Shown: positions 48,374 through 58,812 of the stretch, one piece after another
Position numbering within the stretch: position 1 is the first letter of the stretch
How the letters are laid out: each line of letters starts with the position of its first letter
Assembly: GCF_001550065.1 (NCBI RefSeq)
Contig: NZ_LRUB01000002.1
Location: 460,882 to 524,881, forward strand
Length of the DNA: 64,000 nucleotides
Direction of reading: 5' to 3'
From: Kordiimonas lipolytica
GTDB lineage: Bacteria > Pseudomonadota > Alphaproteobacteria > Sphingomonadales > Kordiimonadaceae
Program-made: the position numbers and the translations under genes
The notes under the pieces: model-generated
The model's database searches: none
What the model was told of the DNA's origin: nothing
Seen by the model: the letters and a program-made list of their open reading frames with translations, nothing else

Positions 48374-48480
48374 CTTGCGGTGATGATCCTGTGAGGGGGC
48401 ACGCCGCCAACATAATAGGCCAGTTCGGCGGGCTCGCTGATATTCAAGGCATGCAGGTTTGTCCTGTCTGCGCCGATCTG
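48370..48480 (-). pseudogene. Duplicated, decayed 3' end of hutI
   Basis: Read on the minus strand, this stretch encodes NISEPAELAYYVGGVPP then HRIITAS and a stop, matching the intact imidazolonepropionase tail (DISEPAELAYYVGGVPP, EKIIRAS) 1.4 kb away. The best-kept DNA (48398-48436) matches 49820-49858 at 37 of 39 positions. Homology fades beyond about 48480, and no upstream part of the gene remains. It is a truncated duplicate, not a gene. Confidence 0.85.
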
Positions 48481-48513
48481 CTACATGTGGCTGAAGTCAG
48501 ACTGATGGGGGAT

Positions 48514-49782
48514 ATGATGCGATCACTGTGGTTGGGCTTGAGCCTGATATTCGCAGGTTTCTCTGCATGCGCTGCAGATGAGGCCATCTTTGAGCGCAAG
48601 GTACCGATGATGATCCGGTTGACTGTCTACGTGGCTGGAGGGTCGGTCACGCTGAGCCAGCCTGCTTCGTGCCAGATGGAAAAGAAGCTGTTGCGGAATG
48701 GTTGGGTGCAAAGCGGCAGAGATACATTTGACGCCCCTCCCATTGAGCATGAGTTTGCAGATGGGTCCGGTTTAATCATCGATTTCCCCCATAACGTCTG
48801 TAACTGGGAAGTAAAGTCGGTTCGATCAGCCTTTCATCATACTCCAAAAGGAGCCAAGCGGAGCATTGGCCGGATTCTAGCGAATGTACGTTGGGTGGAT
48901 AATATGTATGCACCCAGAGAAGTGGAGATATTGACCCCGCACAGGGTGGATGGTGTGCCGCCCGGACATTTGTTGGGTGTTGATGTTTCTTTCGAGTGGG
49001 ATATTGATGGCGATCCCGAAGGGGCCGATTTCAAGAAAATTGCGGACAGATTTTTGGAAACTGGCGAGGCACCACAAGAAAAATCTGTCCAAGCTTTTAA
49101 GCGACCTCAGGTGCCGGTGGTTGTAACGCCAGCCTTGCGTCCAGCACTAAAGCCTTATCTGGCTCTTCGCAATTCGGCAGACGCATGCAAGGCGATGGAG
49201 TTAGGATTCTTCTCGCTGCCGCTTGTCGTATATGAAGATTATATCTGGCGTCGGAATGAGCCGTTCTCTGAGGCGCTCTCGCGTATTACGGGCGATGTCT
49301 GGTTGACTCCAGAGCGCAATCCCGCCTTGTTCAAAGGGCTGGCTGCAGTACAAGAAGGGAAAAGAGGGCGCCCTAATTATTATGTAGATTTTGGGCTGCT
49401 GCGTTTATTGATGGATCGTCAGAAAGAAGGAAAGGAAACCGCTTTGCCATATGTTTGGCCACGTTATGACGCAGATGTATGGCTGGTGGAGCAACGCACC
49501 CGAAACGAACGATTTTTCAAAGTATCCGATCAGCCACTTGTTTCACGCAATAGTAGGATGACCACCTACAAAAAATTCCCGAACCATTTGTCGTGTACCG
49601 CTCCGCTAGATGCGCTTCCTGGGCGGGAAATAGTATTCGGTGGGCGCGAAGACCCGGTGATAGGCCTGAAGGCGCATCTGGCCGAGCCGCACCAGAAAAT
49701 CTGGTTCTATGAGGCTGGAAGCAGGCGACTGTTCCAGCTCACAAATGCCACTGCAACCGGTGTCGGGGCTACCCTACATTAG
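48514..49782 (+). CDS. Exported protein of unknown function
   Basis: I do not recognise this protein. It has 422 residues from the ATG behind GGGGGAT; a longer frame upstream is the shadow of the decayed hutI tail. The N-terminus is a signal peptide (RSLWLGLSLIFAGFSACA), possibly a lipoprotein with Cys near residue 18. The mature part has five or so cysteines, which may pair in the periplasm, and a Lys/Pro-rich middle. Codon use is more AT-rich than its neighbours. It ends 9 bases before the hutI stop and is bracketed by two copies of the hutI 3' end, suggesting arrival by recombination. Confidence 0.7.
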   Translation: MMRSLWLGLSLIFAGFSACAADEAIFERKVPMMIRLTVYVAGGSVTLSQPASCQMEKKLLRNGWVQSGRDTFDAPPIEHEFADGSGLIIDFPHNVCNWEVKSVRSAFHHTPKGAKRSIGRILANVRWVDNMYAPREVEILTPHRVDGVPPGHLLGVDVSFEWDIDGDPEGADFKKIADRFLETGEAPQEKSVQAFKRPQVPVVVTPALRPALKPYLALRNSADACKAMELGFFSLPLVVYEDYIWRRNEPFSEALSRITGDVWLTPERNPALFKGLAAVQEGKRGRPNYYVDFGLLRLLMDRQKEGKETALPYVWPRYDADVWLVEQRTRNERFFKVSDQPLVSRNSRMTTYKKFPNHLSCTAPLDALPGREIVFGGREDPVIGLKAHLAEPHQKIWFYEAGSRRLFQLTNATATGVGATLH

Positions 49783-49791
49783 GTGGGCGGC

Positions 49792-50994
49792 CTAAGATGC
49801 CCGGATAATCTTTTCGGGCGGCACGCCGCCGACATAATAGGCCAGTTCTGCGGGCTCGGAAATGTCAAACAGCAGGATGTCAGCCTGTTTGCCCACTTCA
49901 AGGCTGCCAAGTTCAGCTTCCAGACCCAAGGCCCGTGCGCCATTCAAAGTGATGCCACGCAGAGCTTCTTCTGGTGTCATGCCAAAAAGTGTACATCCCA
50001 TGTGCAGCATCAGCTGCAGCGACAGCACAGGTGAACTGCCGGGGTTGGCATCTGTTGCCAGGGCCATCTTCACGCCGGCCTTTCGCATCATCTCTACCGG
50101 CGGGCGCTTGCTTTCCTGCAGCACATAGAAGGCGCCTGGCAGCAATACGGCAACGGTGCCACTGTCCGCCATGGCGCGTACGCTTGTCGCACTTGCATAT
50201 TCCAGATGGTCGGCTGATAAGGCCTGATAACGGGCAGCCATTGCGCCGCCTGAAAGGTCTGATAGCTGATCCGCGTGCAGCTTCACCCTGATGCCATGCT
50301 TTTTCGCGGCGTCGAACACGCGCGCCGTTTGCTCCGGGCTGAAAGCGATGCCTTCGCAGAAGGCGTCGACCGCGTCGGCCAGCCCTTCTTTTGCGATCGC
50401 GGGGATCATCACATCGCACACATGGGCGATATAGCCGTCTTTATCATTCCTATATTCCGGGGGCAGGGCATGGGCGCCCAGGAAGGTGGTGCGCAGGCGC
50501 AGGCCGACCTCTTTCGCGGCAGCCCTGGCGGCCCGCAGCATCTTGACCTCGTCTTCAAGCGTCAGGCCGTAGCCGGATTTGATTTCAACCGTGGTCACGC
50601 CGTCTGCGGCCAGCCGTTTCAGGCGCTTCACCGCAGAGGCTGTCAGCTCTTCCGCGCTTGCAGCACGAGTGCCCTTTACAGTCGAGAGGATGCCGCCACC
50701 CCGGCGCGCGATCTCTTCATAGGACACACCGTTCAGGCGTTCTTCGAATTCGCGGGCGCGGTTACCGCCATAGACAATGTGGGTGTGGCAATCAACAAAC
50801 CCAGGGAATGCCCATATGCCGTTACCGCTGATTTCCTCAACAGCAGACGCGCCAGCGGGCAGGTCAGTCACCGGGCCAACGAAGGCGAGTCGGCCATCCT
50901 TGACACCAATCGCACCATCCATGATGGCACCGTAGGGCGCGCCGCCCTCTGTCATGGTGGCGACGTTGATGTTGCGCAACAGCGTGTCAAACAT
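49792..50994 (-). CDS. hutI: Imidazolonepropionase
   Basis: HutI hydrolyses 4-imidazolone-5-propionate to N-formimidoyl-L-glutamate, the third step of histidine degradation. The 400-residue amidohydrolase has metal ligands in VDCHTHIVYGG, and later HADQLSD and ALATDANPGSSP. It is divergent from the hutF-hutC-hutU-hutH-hutG operon and shares its HutC operator. Its 3' end is duplicated at 48.4 kb. It appears intact. Confidence 0.96.
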   Translation of the reverse strand: MFDTLLRNINVATMTEGGAPYGAIMDGAIGVKDGRLAFVGPVTDLPAGASAVEEISGNGIWAFPGFVDCHTHIVYGGNRAREFEERLNGVSYEEIARRGGGILSTVKGTRAASAEELTASAVKRLKRLAADGVTTVEIKSGYGLTLEDEVKMLRAARAAAKEVGLRLRTTFLGAHALPPEYRNDKDGYIAHVCDVMIPAIAKEGLADAVDAFCEGIAFSPEQTARVFDAAKKHGIRVKLHADQLSDLSGGAMAARYQALSADHLEYASATSVRAMADSGTVAVLLPGAFYVLQESKRPPVEMMRKAGVKMALATDANPGSSPVLSLQLMLHMGCTLFGMTPEEALRGITLNGARALGLEAELGSLEVGKQADILLFDISEPAELAYYVGGVPPEKIIRAS

Positions 50995-51071
50995 AGGCTT
51001 TCCCTTAACCTTCCTCCCCCAGCCTTTTCGAGTATCACAAGATTCGATTGACAGAAAGTATCACTTGTATG

Positions 51072-51089
51072 AACTTGTATATACAAGTT
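51072..51089. promoter_or_regulatory. hutC operator: HutC operator between hutI and hutF
   Basis: AACTTGTATATACAAGTT is a perfect 18-bp palindrome whose core CTTGTATATACAAG closely matches the CTTGTATGTACAAG site known for Pseudomonas HutC. An extra half-site (ACTTGTAT) lies at 51063-51070. It sits just before the hutF ribosome site, so bound HutC would block hutF transcription and could also control hutI. Urocanate is the usual inducer. Confidence 0.9.
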
Positions 51090-51099
51090 GGAGAGGGCG

Positions 51100-52476
51100 A
51101 TGCAAAAACATTATTTTTCCGAAGGTCTGGTGGGCAAGGATTGGCTTTTTGATATCTGCCTGACCGTGGCGCCGGACGGCATGATCACCGCGCTTGAAAG
51201 CGGGGTGAAGGCCCCTGCGGGCACGCCTGTACACGGCCCTGTGCTGCCGGCCATGCCCAACCTCCATAGCCACGCCTTCCAGCGCGCGTTCGCTGGCCTT
51301 GCCGAATTCCGTGAAGCCGGCGCGTCTGACTTCTGGAGCTGGCGCACCGCCATGTATCATTTCGCCCGCCACATGACGCCCGAGGCGGTCGAAGTGATCG
51401 CAAGCGCCTTGTATGTGGAGATGCTGAAGGCCGGCTATTCCGCGGTGGGCGAGTTCCACTATTTGCATAACGCGCACGAGGACCAGTCGCTTGTGATGTC
51501 CGAAGCGGTCCTGAAGGCGGCGGACAAAAGCGGTATTGCGCTCACACACCTGCCGGTTCTTTATCAGGCGTCCGACTTCGGGGGCGAGCCGCCGCTTTCC
51601 GGGCAGGCACCCTTTATCCACACCACTGATGATTTCACGCGGCTCCTGAAGGTCCTGAAGCCGCGCTTTGATGGCCGCCACAGGCTGGGGCTGACGTTCC
51701 ATAGCCTGCGTGCCGTGCCAGAGGAAAGCTTCGCGCCCGCGATTGACGCAATCGAGACGCTGGATATGAAAGCGCCTATCCACATCCATATCGCCGAACA
51801 GACCCGCGAAGTGAATGCCTGCATGGACTGGGCGGACAAGCGCCCGGTTGAGTGGCTGCTGGACACCCAGAATGTGGACGAGCGCTGGTGTCTGGTGCAC
51901 GCAACCCACGTGGTGGAAGCCGAGTGGCGCGGCATGGCCGAACGTGGCTGTGTTGTGGGCCTGTGCCCCACAACGGAAGCCAATCTGGGTGACGGCATTT
52001 TCCCGGCGCATGAATTCATCAAAGCGGGCGGTCGCTTCGGCGTCGGGTCCGACAGCCACATCAGCATTGATGCCCGTGAAGAACTTCGCCTGTTGGAATA
52101 CGGCCAGCGGCTGGCGCGGCAGGCCCGCACGGTCCTGACGGGCGCGGAGGGCGGCCATACGGGCGAGCATTTGTGGCGGCAGGCGGCAAAGGGCGGCGCG
52201 CAGGCGTTGGCGCAGCCGATTGGCGAGATTGCTGTGGGCAAGCGCGCAGACCTGATCGTCCTTGATCGGTCCGCCCCCATGTTCGCGGGCGCGGCCTACA
52301 GCCAGATTGTGGATGCTTTAGTGTTCAGCGGCCAGTCGAACCCCATCACGGATGTGATGGTGGCGGGCGACTGGATTATCCAGGATGGCAAGCACCCGCA
52401 AGAAGACGAGATCTTTGGCCGCTACAATGAGACCGTGGGCCGCATCGCCCGCCTGATGGAAGAGGAAGGCGCATGA
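51100..52476 (+). CDS. hutF: Formimidoylglutamate deiminase
   Basis: HutF deaminates N-formimidoyl-glutamate to N-formyl-glutamate, the branch that avoids formimidoyl transfer. The start at 51100 follows GGAGAGGG; the frame begins 4 codons earlier inside the operator. The 458-residue amidohydrolase has metal sites MPNLHSHAFQRAF, HIHIAEQ, HATHV and GSDSHISIDAREE. It overlaps hutC by ATGA, showing tight coupling within the operon. Confidence 0.95.
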   Translation: MQKHYFSEGLVGKDWLFDICLTVAPDGMITALESGVKAPAGTPVHGPVLPAMPNLHSHAFQRAFAGLAEFREAGASDFWSWRTAMYHFARHMTPEAVEVIASALYVEMLKAGYSAVGEFHYLHNAHEDQSLVMSEAVLKAADKSGIALTHLPVLYQASDFGGEPPLSGQAPFIHTTDDFTRLLKVLKPRFDGRHRLGLTFHSLRAVPEESFAPAIDAIETLDMKAPIHIHIAEQTREVNACMDWADKRPVEWLLDTQNVDERWCLVHATHVVEAEWRGMAERGCVVGLCPTTEANLGDGIFPAHEFIKAGGRFGVGSDSHISIDAREELRLLEYGQRLARQARTVLTGAEGGHTGEHLWRQAAKGGAQALAQPIGEIAVGKRADLIVLDRSAPMFAGAAYSQIVDALVFSGQSNPITDVMVAGDWIIQDGKHPQEDEIFGRYNETVGRIARLMEEEGA

Positions 52477-53198
52477 TCCCGGTCCCTCGTTACGAGCAGG
52501 TCAAGCGCCATATCATGGATGCCATCGAGGCAGGTGATTATGATGCGGGCGACAAGCTGCCGAGTGAAAATGAGCTGGTGCGCGAACTGAGCGTATCGCG
52601 CATGACGGTCAATCGCGCGCTTCGGGAACTGACGGAAGAGGGCCATATCGTTCGCCGCGCGGGCATGGGCAGCTTTGTCGCTGACCGCCGCATGCGCGGC
52701 CATGCCGCCGATATCCTATCGATCCGCGGCGAACTGGAAGCCCGCGGTGAGGAATGGTCAGCCACTGTTCTGTTCCAGGAAGAAATCGCGCTGACAAAGG
52801 ATGTGGCCGTCGAGATGGGCCGAGCCGCGGGCGACAAGGTTTTCTACCTGCTGATTGTCCACAAGGGCGACGACATGCCGATTGAGCTTGAAGAGCGCTG
52901 GGTAAACCCCGAGATCGCGCCCGAGCTTCTGGCACAGGATTTTACGGCTTCTACGCCAACGGATTATCTGCTCGCGGTGGCACCGCTTCTGCGGGCAGAG
53001 CATGTGGTGCGGGCGGTTGCACCCACAAACAAAGAACAAAGGCTGCTTGAGATTGAGGCAGGCATTCCCTGCCTTGAAATCAGCCGCCGAACATGGACCG
53101 GGGAGCGGGTCGCGAGCTATGCGCGGCTACTTTACCCCGGTGACCGCTATGAACTGACGGCGCGATTCTCCCCCGTGGGTGCGCCGGCAACCCAATAA
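52473..53198 (+). CDS. hutC: Histidine utilisation repressor (GntR family)
   Basis: HutC represses hut genes and is released by urocanate. The 241-residue protein has a GntR winged helix ([23 protein letters not shown]) at residues 25-50 and a C-terminal UTRA effector domain ([25 protein letters not shown]). It lies inside the operon it should control, behind the palindrome at 51072, so autoregulation is expected. Confidence 0.95.
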   Translation: MIPVPRYEQVKRHIMDAIEAGDYDAGDKLPSENELVRELSVSRMTVNRALRELTEEGHIVRRAGMGSFVADRRMRGHAADILSIRGELEARGEEWSATVLFQEEIALTKDVAVEMGRAAGDKVFYLLIVHKGDDMPIELEERWVNPEIAPELLAQDFTASTPTDYLLAVAPLLRAEHVVRAVAPTNKEQRLLEIEAGIPCLEISRRTWTGERVASYARLLYPGDRYELTARFSPVGAPATQ

Positions 53199-53235
53199 CA
53201 ACGAAGAATATCCGTTCAAAAGAAGGGACAAGAAT

Positions 53236-54894
53236 ATGAAAAACCGCCCTGATATCCATGCGCCGCACGGCGCGGAGCTGACATGTAAAAGCTGGGCTAC
53301 TGAAGCGCCCATGCGCATGCTGATGAACAACCTGGACCCAATGGTGGCCGAAAACCCAGAAGAACTTGTGGTTTATGGCGGCATCGGCAAGGCTGCGCGT
53401 AACTGGGAATGCTATGAGGCCATCATCGCCACCCTGCGCGGCATGGAAGAAGATGAAACGCTTCTGGTGCAATCGGGCAAGCCGGTGGGCGTGTTCAAAA
53501 CCCACACAGATGCACCGCGCGTCTTGATCGCCAACTCCAACCTGGTGCCACACTGGGCGACGTGGGAGCACTTTAACGAGCTCGATAAAAAAGGCCTGAT
53601 GATGTACGGCCAGATGACGGCGGGATCGTGGATCTACATCGGCAGCCAGGGCATCGTTCAGGGCACCTACGAGACGTTCGTTGAGATGGGCCGCCAGCAC
53701 TTTGGCGGCAGCCTGAAGGGCAAATGGATACTTACGGCGGGCCTTGGCGGCATGGGCGGCGCGCAGCCGCTTGCAGCCACCATGGCGGGCGCAAGCTGCA
53801 TGGCTATCGAATGCCAGGAAAGCCGTATCGACTACCGCCTGAAGACTGGCTATCTGGACACCCGCGCCGACACGGTCGAGGAAGCGCTGGCGATCATTGA
53901 AAAATCCCACGCGGAAGGCAAAGCCATCTCTGTTGGTGTGCTTGGGAACGCCGCTGAAATCCTGCCAGAGATGGTGAAAAAGGGCATTCGCCCGGATGCG
54001 CTGACGGACCAGACATCGGCGCACGACCCCGTGAACGGCTACCTGCCGATTGGCTGGACGGTTGAGGAATGGTTCACCAAGCGTGAGACCGACCCTGCGG
54101 CTGTGGCCGCTGCGTCGAAGCCGTCGATGGCGATCCATGTGAAGGCGATGCTTGAGTATCACGCGATGGGCGTGCCCACCGTGGATTACGGCAACAACAT
54201 CCGCCAGGTGGCGTTCGACGAAGGCGTGAAAAACGCATTCGATTTCCCGGGCTTCGTGCCGGCTTATATCCGTCCGCTTTTCTGTCAGGGCATTGGCCCG
54301 TTTCGCTGGGCCGCGCTTTCGGGTGACCCGGAAGATATCTACAAGACCGACCAGAAGGTGAAGGAACTGATCCCGGATAACCCGCACCTGCATAACTGGT
54401 TGGATATGGCGCGTGAGCGCATCCAGTTCCAGGGGCTGCCAGCACGCATTTGCTGGGTCGGCCTCGGTGACCGCCATCGTCTGGCCCTCGCGTTCAACGA
54501 GATGGTCAAGAATGGTGAGCTGAAGGCTCCTGTGGTGATCGGCCGCGACCATCTGGATAGTGGTTCTGTGGCGAGCCCTAACCGCGAAACTGAAGCCATG
54601 ATGGACGGCTCTGACGCGGTAAGCGATTGGCCGCTTCTGAACGCGCTTCTGAATACGGCGTCGGGCGCTACGTGGGTCAGCCTCCACCACGGCGGCGGCG
54701 TGGGCATGGGCTTCAGCCAGCATTCGGGTGTCGTGATCCTATGTGACGGCACGGAGGCTGCCGCCAAGCGCGTTGGCCGTGTACTGTGGAATGACCCGGC
54801 GACGGGCGTGATGCGCCACGCGGATGCGGGCTATGACATTGCCAAAAATTGTGCACGCGAGAAGGGCCTGAACCTTCCGATGCTCGACAAGTAG
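53236..54894 (+). CDS. hutU: Urocanate hydratase
   Basis: HutU hydrates urocanate to 4-imidazolone-5-propionate with bound NAD+. The start at 53236 follows AGAAGGGA; an upstream Met in the open frame is unsupported. The 552-residue length matches the family. The NAD-binding stretch [18 protein letters not shown] and the C-terminal [17 protein letters not shown] are clear. hutH follows 17 bases downstream. Confidence 0.97.
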   Translation: MKNRPDIHAPHGAELTCKSWATEAPMRMLMNNLDPMVAENPEELVVYGGIGKAARNWECYEAIIATLRGMEEDETLLVQSGKPVGVFKTHTDAPRVLIANSNLVPHWATWEHFNELDKKGLMMYGQMTAGSWIYIGSQGIVQGTYETFVEMGRQHFGGSLKGKWILTAGLGGMGGAQPLAATMAGASCMAIECQESRIDYRLKTGYLDTRADTVEEALAIIEKSHAEGKAISVGVLGNAAEILPEMVKKGIRPDALTDQTSAHDPVNGYLPIGWTVEEWFTKRETDPAAVAAASKPSMAIHVKAMLEYHAMGVPTVDYGNNIRQVAFDEGVKNAFDFPGFVPAYIRPLFCQGIGPFRWAALSGDPEDIYKTDQKVKELIPDNPHLHNWLDMARERIQFQGLPARICWVGLGDRHRLALAFNEMVKNGELKAPVVIGRDHLDSGSVASPNRETEAMMDGSDAVSDWPLLNALLNTASGATWVSLHHGGGVGMGFSQHSGVVILCDGTEAAAKRVGRVLWNDPATGVMRHADAGYDIAKNCAREKGLNLPMLDK

Positions 54895-54911
54895 AGAGTG
54901 GGGACACGAAC

Positions 54912-56465
54912 ATGACAGTGCATAAAATGATCCGCAAGGCAGGCCATTTCAGCCTGCAGGACCTACGGCATATCTATGAGAAGCCAACAGAGCTGACGCT
55001 CGATAAGTCCGACCAGGCGCGCATTGATGCCGCCCGGCAAACGGTGACCGACCTGATCGACCGGGGCGACACCGCCTACGGCATCAACACCGGTTTTGGT
55101 CTGATGGCCAACACGCGCATCAAGGCATCGGACGTTGAGAAGCTGCAGGAAAACCTGGTACTTTCCCACGCGACTGGCACGGGTGAGCCCTTGAAGGACG
55201 GTGTCGTGCGGCTTGTACTCGCGCTGAAGTCCACCTCTCTTGCGCAGGGCCATTCCGGTATCCGCGGTGAGGTGATCGATGCGCTCTTGAAGCTTCTCAG
55301 CCACGGTGTGTACCCTGTGATCCCAGCGAAGGGGTCTGTGGGCGCATCGGGTGACCTGGCGCCCTTGGCACACATGTCTGCGGTACTTCTGGGGTACGGT
55401 GACGTGCGCCATGAAGGCAAGGTGATGGACGCGAAAAAAGGCCTGGAGATGATCGGCCTCAAGCCGCTGAAGCTTGGTGCCAAAGAAGGCCTCGCGCTTT
55501 TGAACGGCACGCAGGTGTCGACCGCACTTGCACTTTCGGGCCTGTTTGAGATCGAGAATGTCTTCGCTTCAGCTATGATCGCGGGCGCCATGAGCGTGGA
55601 TGCCATGAAGGGCTCTGACGTGCCGTTCGATCCGCGCATCCATGCGGTCAGGCGCCAGCAGGGCCAGATCGACACGGCGGCCATGTACCGCAGCCTGTTG
55701 GCTGGCAGCGATATCCGCACCAGCCATGAAGACTGCGAGAAGGTGCAGGATCCATACAGCCTCCGCTGTCAGCCACAGGTGATGGGCGCGGCCCTTGGTG
55801 TGATGCGCCAGGCGGCGGACACGCTGTTGACCGAAGCCAATGCCGTGACCGACAACCCGCTGATCTTCCCGGACGAGGGGGATATCCTCTCTGGCGGCAA
55901 CTTCCACGCTGAACCGGTGGCCATGGCGGCCGACATGCTGGCGATTGCCGCATGTGAGATAGCAAGCATTTCCGAACGCCGCACGTCTCTTCTCGTGGAC
56001 CCGAAAATGTCCGGCCTGCCGGCGTTCCTGGTGGAAGACGGCGGCCTGAATTCGGGCTTTATGATCGCGCAGGTAACAACGGCTGCGCTGGTGAGCGAGA
56101 ACAAGACGCTGGCGCACCCCGCAAGCGTGGACAGCATCCCCACATCGGCGGGGCAGGAAGACCATGTCTCGATGGCAACTTTCGCCGCTCGCCGCCTGCA
56201 TGACATCGCTTTCAACGCCAGTGCGGTGATTGCTGTGGAGCTTTTGGGTGCGGCGCAGGGGATCGACTTCCACCGGCCACTCAAGTCCAGCGAGCCGCTT
56301 GAGGCGGTCTATGGGCTCATTCGTGAACGGGTAGATTTCTACAAGGAAGACCGTTACTTTGCCCCTGATATTGAGGCCGCGCGGGAATTGGTGGCCTCCG
56401 GTAGCCTGAATGGCTATGTGGAGACGCTCCTGCCGTCCGCAAGCTTTGGGAGCCAAGCGCTTTGA
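54912..56465 (+). CDS. hutH: Histidine ammonia-lyase
   Basis: HutH removes ammonia from histidine to form urocanate, the first step of the pathway. The 517-residue product contains the MIO-forming Ala-Ser-Gly in [14 protein letters not shown] and the Gln- and Tyr-rich active-site segments ([12 protein letters not shown]). The start follows GGGGACA; an overlapping longer frame inside hutU is ignored. It ends overlapping the hutG TTG start. Confidence 0.97.
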   Translation: MTVHKMIRKAGHFSLQDLRHIYEKPTELTLDKSDQARIDAARQTVTDLIDRGDTAYGINTGFGLMANTRIKASDVEKLQENLVLSHATGTGEPLKDGVVRLVLALKSTSLAQGHSGIRGEVIDALLKLLSHGVYPVIPAKGSVGASGDLAPLAHMSAVLLGYGDVRHEGKVMDAKKGLEMIGLKPLKLGAKEGLALLNGTQVSTALALSGLFEIENVFASAMIAGAMSVDAMKGSDVPFDPRIHAVRRQQGQIDTAAMYRSLLAGSDIRTSHEDCEKVQDPYSLRCQPQVMGAALGVMRQAADTLLTEANAVTDNPLIFPDEGDILSGGNFHAEPVAMAADMLAIAACEIASISERRTSLLVDPKMSGLPAFLVEDGGLNSGFMIAQVTTAALVSENKTLAHPASVDSIPTSAGQEDHVSMATFAARRLHDIAFNASAVIAVELLGAAQGIDFHRPLKSSEPLEAVYGLIRERVDFYKEDRYFAPDIEAARELVASGSLNGYVETLLPSASFGSQAL

Positions 56466-57256
56466 CGCAAGTCTTTGACCTTAAGAGGGGGCATAGCCCC
56501 CTCATTATCTCCATGCCGCACAGCGGTGAGGAGCTCGGGCCGTACGCAAGCCGGATGACAGCCGACGCGCTCAAGATCGCGGATACGGATTGGCACCTGC
56601 CTGCGCTCTATGGCTTTCTGACCGGCATGGACGCCACGGTCCTGCATGCGCATTATTCGCGCTATGTGATCGACCTCAACCGCGATCCATCGGGCAAAAG
56701 CCTGTATCCGGGCCAGAATGTCACCGAACTGTGCCCCACCACCACGTTTGATGAGCAGCCTGTCTATCTGCCTGGGGAAACCCCGCATGAGGCGGAACAG
56801 CGCGACCGTGTGGACCACTATTGGAAGCCGTACCATAATGCGCTCGCTGCCGAAATTGAGCGGGTGCGCCATATCCACGGCTATGCGCTTTTGTGGGATG
56901 CGCATTCGATCCGCTCGGAAGTGCCGCGCTTCTTCGATGGCCGCCTGCCGGACTTCAACCTGGGCACTAATGACGGCCTGTCCTGCAGCCCGGATCTGGC
57001 TGAGGCCGTGTTCGCGGTGGCGCAGCAGGCTGAGGGCTATAGCGCCATATTGAACGGCCGTTTCAAGGGCGGTTTCATCACCCGCAAATACGGCCAGCCA
57101 GCGCACGGCGTGCATGCCATCCAGCTTGAACTGTCGCAGATCACCTATATGGAAGAGGTCTTCCCTTACAGCTATTTGCCGGAGCGCGCCAGAAATGTGG
57201 CCCAGCCCATTCAGGCGATGCTTGAGGCCATGCTGGACTGGAGGCCGCAGAGTTAG
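56462..57256 (+). CDS. hutG: N-formylglutamate deformylase
   Basis: HutG cleaves N-formylglutamate to glutamate and formate, completing the HutF route. The 264-residue length is typical of the deformylase class, not of the formiminoglutamase also called HutG. Motifs include [24 protein letters not shown] and YDAHS-like [12 protein letters not shown]. The start is TTG, overlapping the hutH stop as TTGA, which argues for translational coupling. No ATG appears before residue 19. Confidence 0.93.
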   Translation: MTQVFDLKRGHSPLIISMPHSGEELGPYASRMTADALKIADTDWHLPALYGFLTGMDATVLHAHYSRYVIDLNRDPSGKSLYPGQNVTELCPTTTFDEQPVYLPGETPHEAEQRDRVDHYWKPYHNALAAEIERVRHIHGYALLWDAHSIRSEVPRFFDGRLPDFNLGTNDGLSCSPDLAEAVFAVAQQAEGYSAILNGRFKGGFITRKYGQPAHGVHAIQLELSQITYMEEVFPYSYLPERARNVAQPIQAMLEAMLDWRPQS

Positions 57257-57259
57257 GGA

Positions 57260-57715
57260 CTAAAGCCAGCGGCGCACTTTCTTTTTAAAGGTGCGATAGT
57301 CTTCACCAAATAATTCCTCGAGCCGTCGCTCTTCGGGCAGGATGAACCTGATGGTGATGATGCTGATGAAGAGCACAAAAGGCGCCACAGGCCAATAGCC
57401 ACCCGTCAGCGGCCACAAGCCGACAAGGGCAAGCACCATACCCAGATACATAGGGTTGCGGCTGAAGCGGTAGGCGCCTTCTGTGATCAGCTTGTGGGCA
57501 TCCTCCCCCGGATAGAAGCTGGTGCCTGCAGCCACAAAGCGGTTCTTTTCCCGCAGGGCCAACCAGATGCCAAAGGCTGTCAGGGTTAGTGGCCAGAAGC
57601 GCACGCCTATGCTGCCGGTCTCCATGTATCCGATGCCTAACATCAGTATAGCTGTCAGCAGAAACAGATGGGGCGGCAGAATGCGTGGCACATTGGATTT
57701 CTCTGACAGTTTCAT
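57260..57715 (-). CDS. ICMT/phospholipid-methyltransferase-like membrane protein
   Basis: This 151-residue membrane protein of the isoprenylcysteine carboxyl methyltransferase / PEMT group has about four helices and the cofactor-binding C-terminal block YRFSRNPMYLGMVLAL, then EERRLEELFGEDYRTF. Members methylate lipids or small molecules with S-adenosylmethionine. Its substrate is unknown. It converges on hutG 3 bases away and is not part of the hut pathway by function. Confidence 0.88.
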   Translation of the reverse strand: MKLSEKSNVPRILPPHLFLLTAILMLGIGYMETGSIGVRFWPLTLTAFGIWLALREKNRFVAAGTSFYPGEDAHKLITEGAYRFSRNPMYLGMVLALVGLWPLTGGYWPVAPFVLFISIITIRFILPEERRLEELFGEDYRTFKKKVRRWL

Positions 57716-57750
57716 TTAACTCCCCCGGGGTTTTGTACATTGATTGCGCG

Positions 57751-58164
57751 CTATTTCGCGAAAAGCTGGGATGGGTCCTTGAAGGCCTTCAACTCGATGG
57801 CGTTTCCGGCGGGGTCGAGGAAGAACATGGTGGCCTGCTCGCCTACTTCGCCTTCGAACCGGATGCCGGGTTCGATTACGAACTCAATCTCCGCTGCAGC
57901 AAGCTTGGCCGCCAGAGCGTGCCAGTTATCCCAGTCCAGCACCGCGCCATAATGGAAGCTGGGCACCTGCTTACCGTCCACATCATTGGTGTCTGCCTGC
58001 CCAAGAGGCGTGCCCAGATGAACCACGAACTGGTGGCCGAAGAAGTTGAAATCGATCCATTTGTCGCTGGAGCGGCCTTCCGGGCAGCCCATCAAATCGC
58101 CATAGAAAGCGCGGGCTGCGGCAAGGTCGTCAACCGGGACGGCAAGGTGAAATGGCGGAATCAT
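57751..58164 (-). CDS. VOC-family (glyoxalase-fold) protein
   Basis: This 137-residue cytosolic VOC protein has paired modules beginning [21 protein letters not shown] and ending [15 protein letters not shown]. Metal ligands are plausible at His in PFHLAV, His in FHYGA and Glu in AIELK. The start follows GGGAGC; the longer frame upstream is not supported. It is divergent from the PAS_5 gene. The activity is unassigned. Confidence 0.88.
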   Translation of the reverse strand: MIPPFHLAVPVDDLAAARAFYGDLMGCPEGRSSDKWIDFNFFGHQFVVHLGTPLGQADTNDVDGKQVPSFHYGAVLDWDNWHALAAKLAAAEIEFVIEPGIRFEGEVGEQATMFFLDPAGNAIELKAFKDPSQLFAK

Positions 58165-58242
58165 TAAAATGCTCCCTATAGCGTGACTTGTACCATAAGT
58201 TGTGAGACTATCAGCTGTCTCTGGGGGAAGAGAATAGCAGCA

Positions 58243-58809
58243 ATGATCCGAAGTCAACAGAGCGTGGAGCTTGAAAATCGCTGGCGGCTATGGCCGAAGG
58301 CGGATGGTGCGCGTGTGCCACACAGGAACGAGTTCAAACCTTATGAATTGCCGGCGCTTGTGCCGAACCTTGCCGTGGTCAGGCTGAAGGGGGAACGATG
58401 TGTCGTTTTGATGGCGGGCACCAACATCACAGAGCGAATCGCGGCCGAAATCACAGGCCTGGATTACATGGCCTTCATTGCCCCAGCGCAACGGGGCCAG
58501 GTGCTGGATGTGTTGAGAAAGGTTTGTGGCCAACCGGCTGGTTGCTGCATGCACCTGGATAGCGATTATTCGCGCGGGTATACGCTCAAGCTGGAAATCA
58601 CGCTTTTGCCGGTGGCGGGAGACGGCGGTACAGGGGATTGCATCTTGGCGCTTTCGGTGTCGCGTCCCGGAGCTTTGGAAACACCAGCCCCCCATTTCCT
58701 GGGCGACCCGATCACAGCCGACTGGCAAGAGCCGGGAGAATGGATCGACCTGGGCTACGGCCTGCCGGCAGAAGCCGGCAAGCTGGGTGAGTTCAAGGTT
58801 ACCATCTAG
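58243..58809 (+). CDS. PAS-domain (PAS_5-like) protein
   Basis: This 188-residue alphaproteobacterial PAS protein has the family's core arrangement [32 protein letters not shown], then [14 protein letters not shown]. It has no kinase or DNA-binding domain. The start at 58243 follows GGGAAGAG. Its stop lies 3 bases from the stop of the convergent M20 gene. The ligand and partner are unknown; these proteins usually act as stand-alone sensors. Confidence 0.8.
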   Translation: MIRSQQSVELENRWRLWPKADGARVPHRNEFKPYELPALVPNLAVVRLKGERCVVLMAGTNITERIAAEITGLDYMAFIAPAQRGQVLDVLRKVCGQPAGCCMHLDSDYSRGYTLKLEITLLPVAGDGGTGDCILALSVSRPGALETPAPHFLGDPITADWQEPGEWIDLGYGLPAEAGKLGEFKVTI

Positions 58810-58812
58810 GGG

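Noticed and set aside
51061..51089. Possible second promoter-like repeat array before hutF
   Set aside because: Only one full palindrome and one half-site are present; it is explained as a HutC operator.
53080..54723. 547-codon minus-strand open frame
   Set aside because: Antisense shadow of hutU; the hut operon accounts for this DNA.
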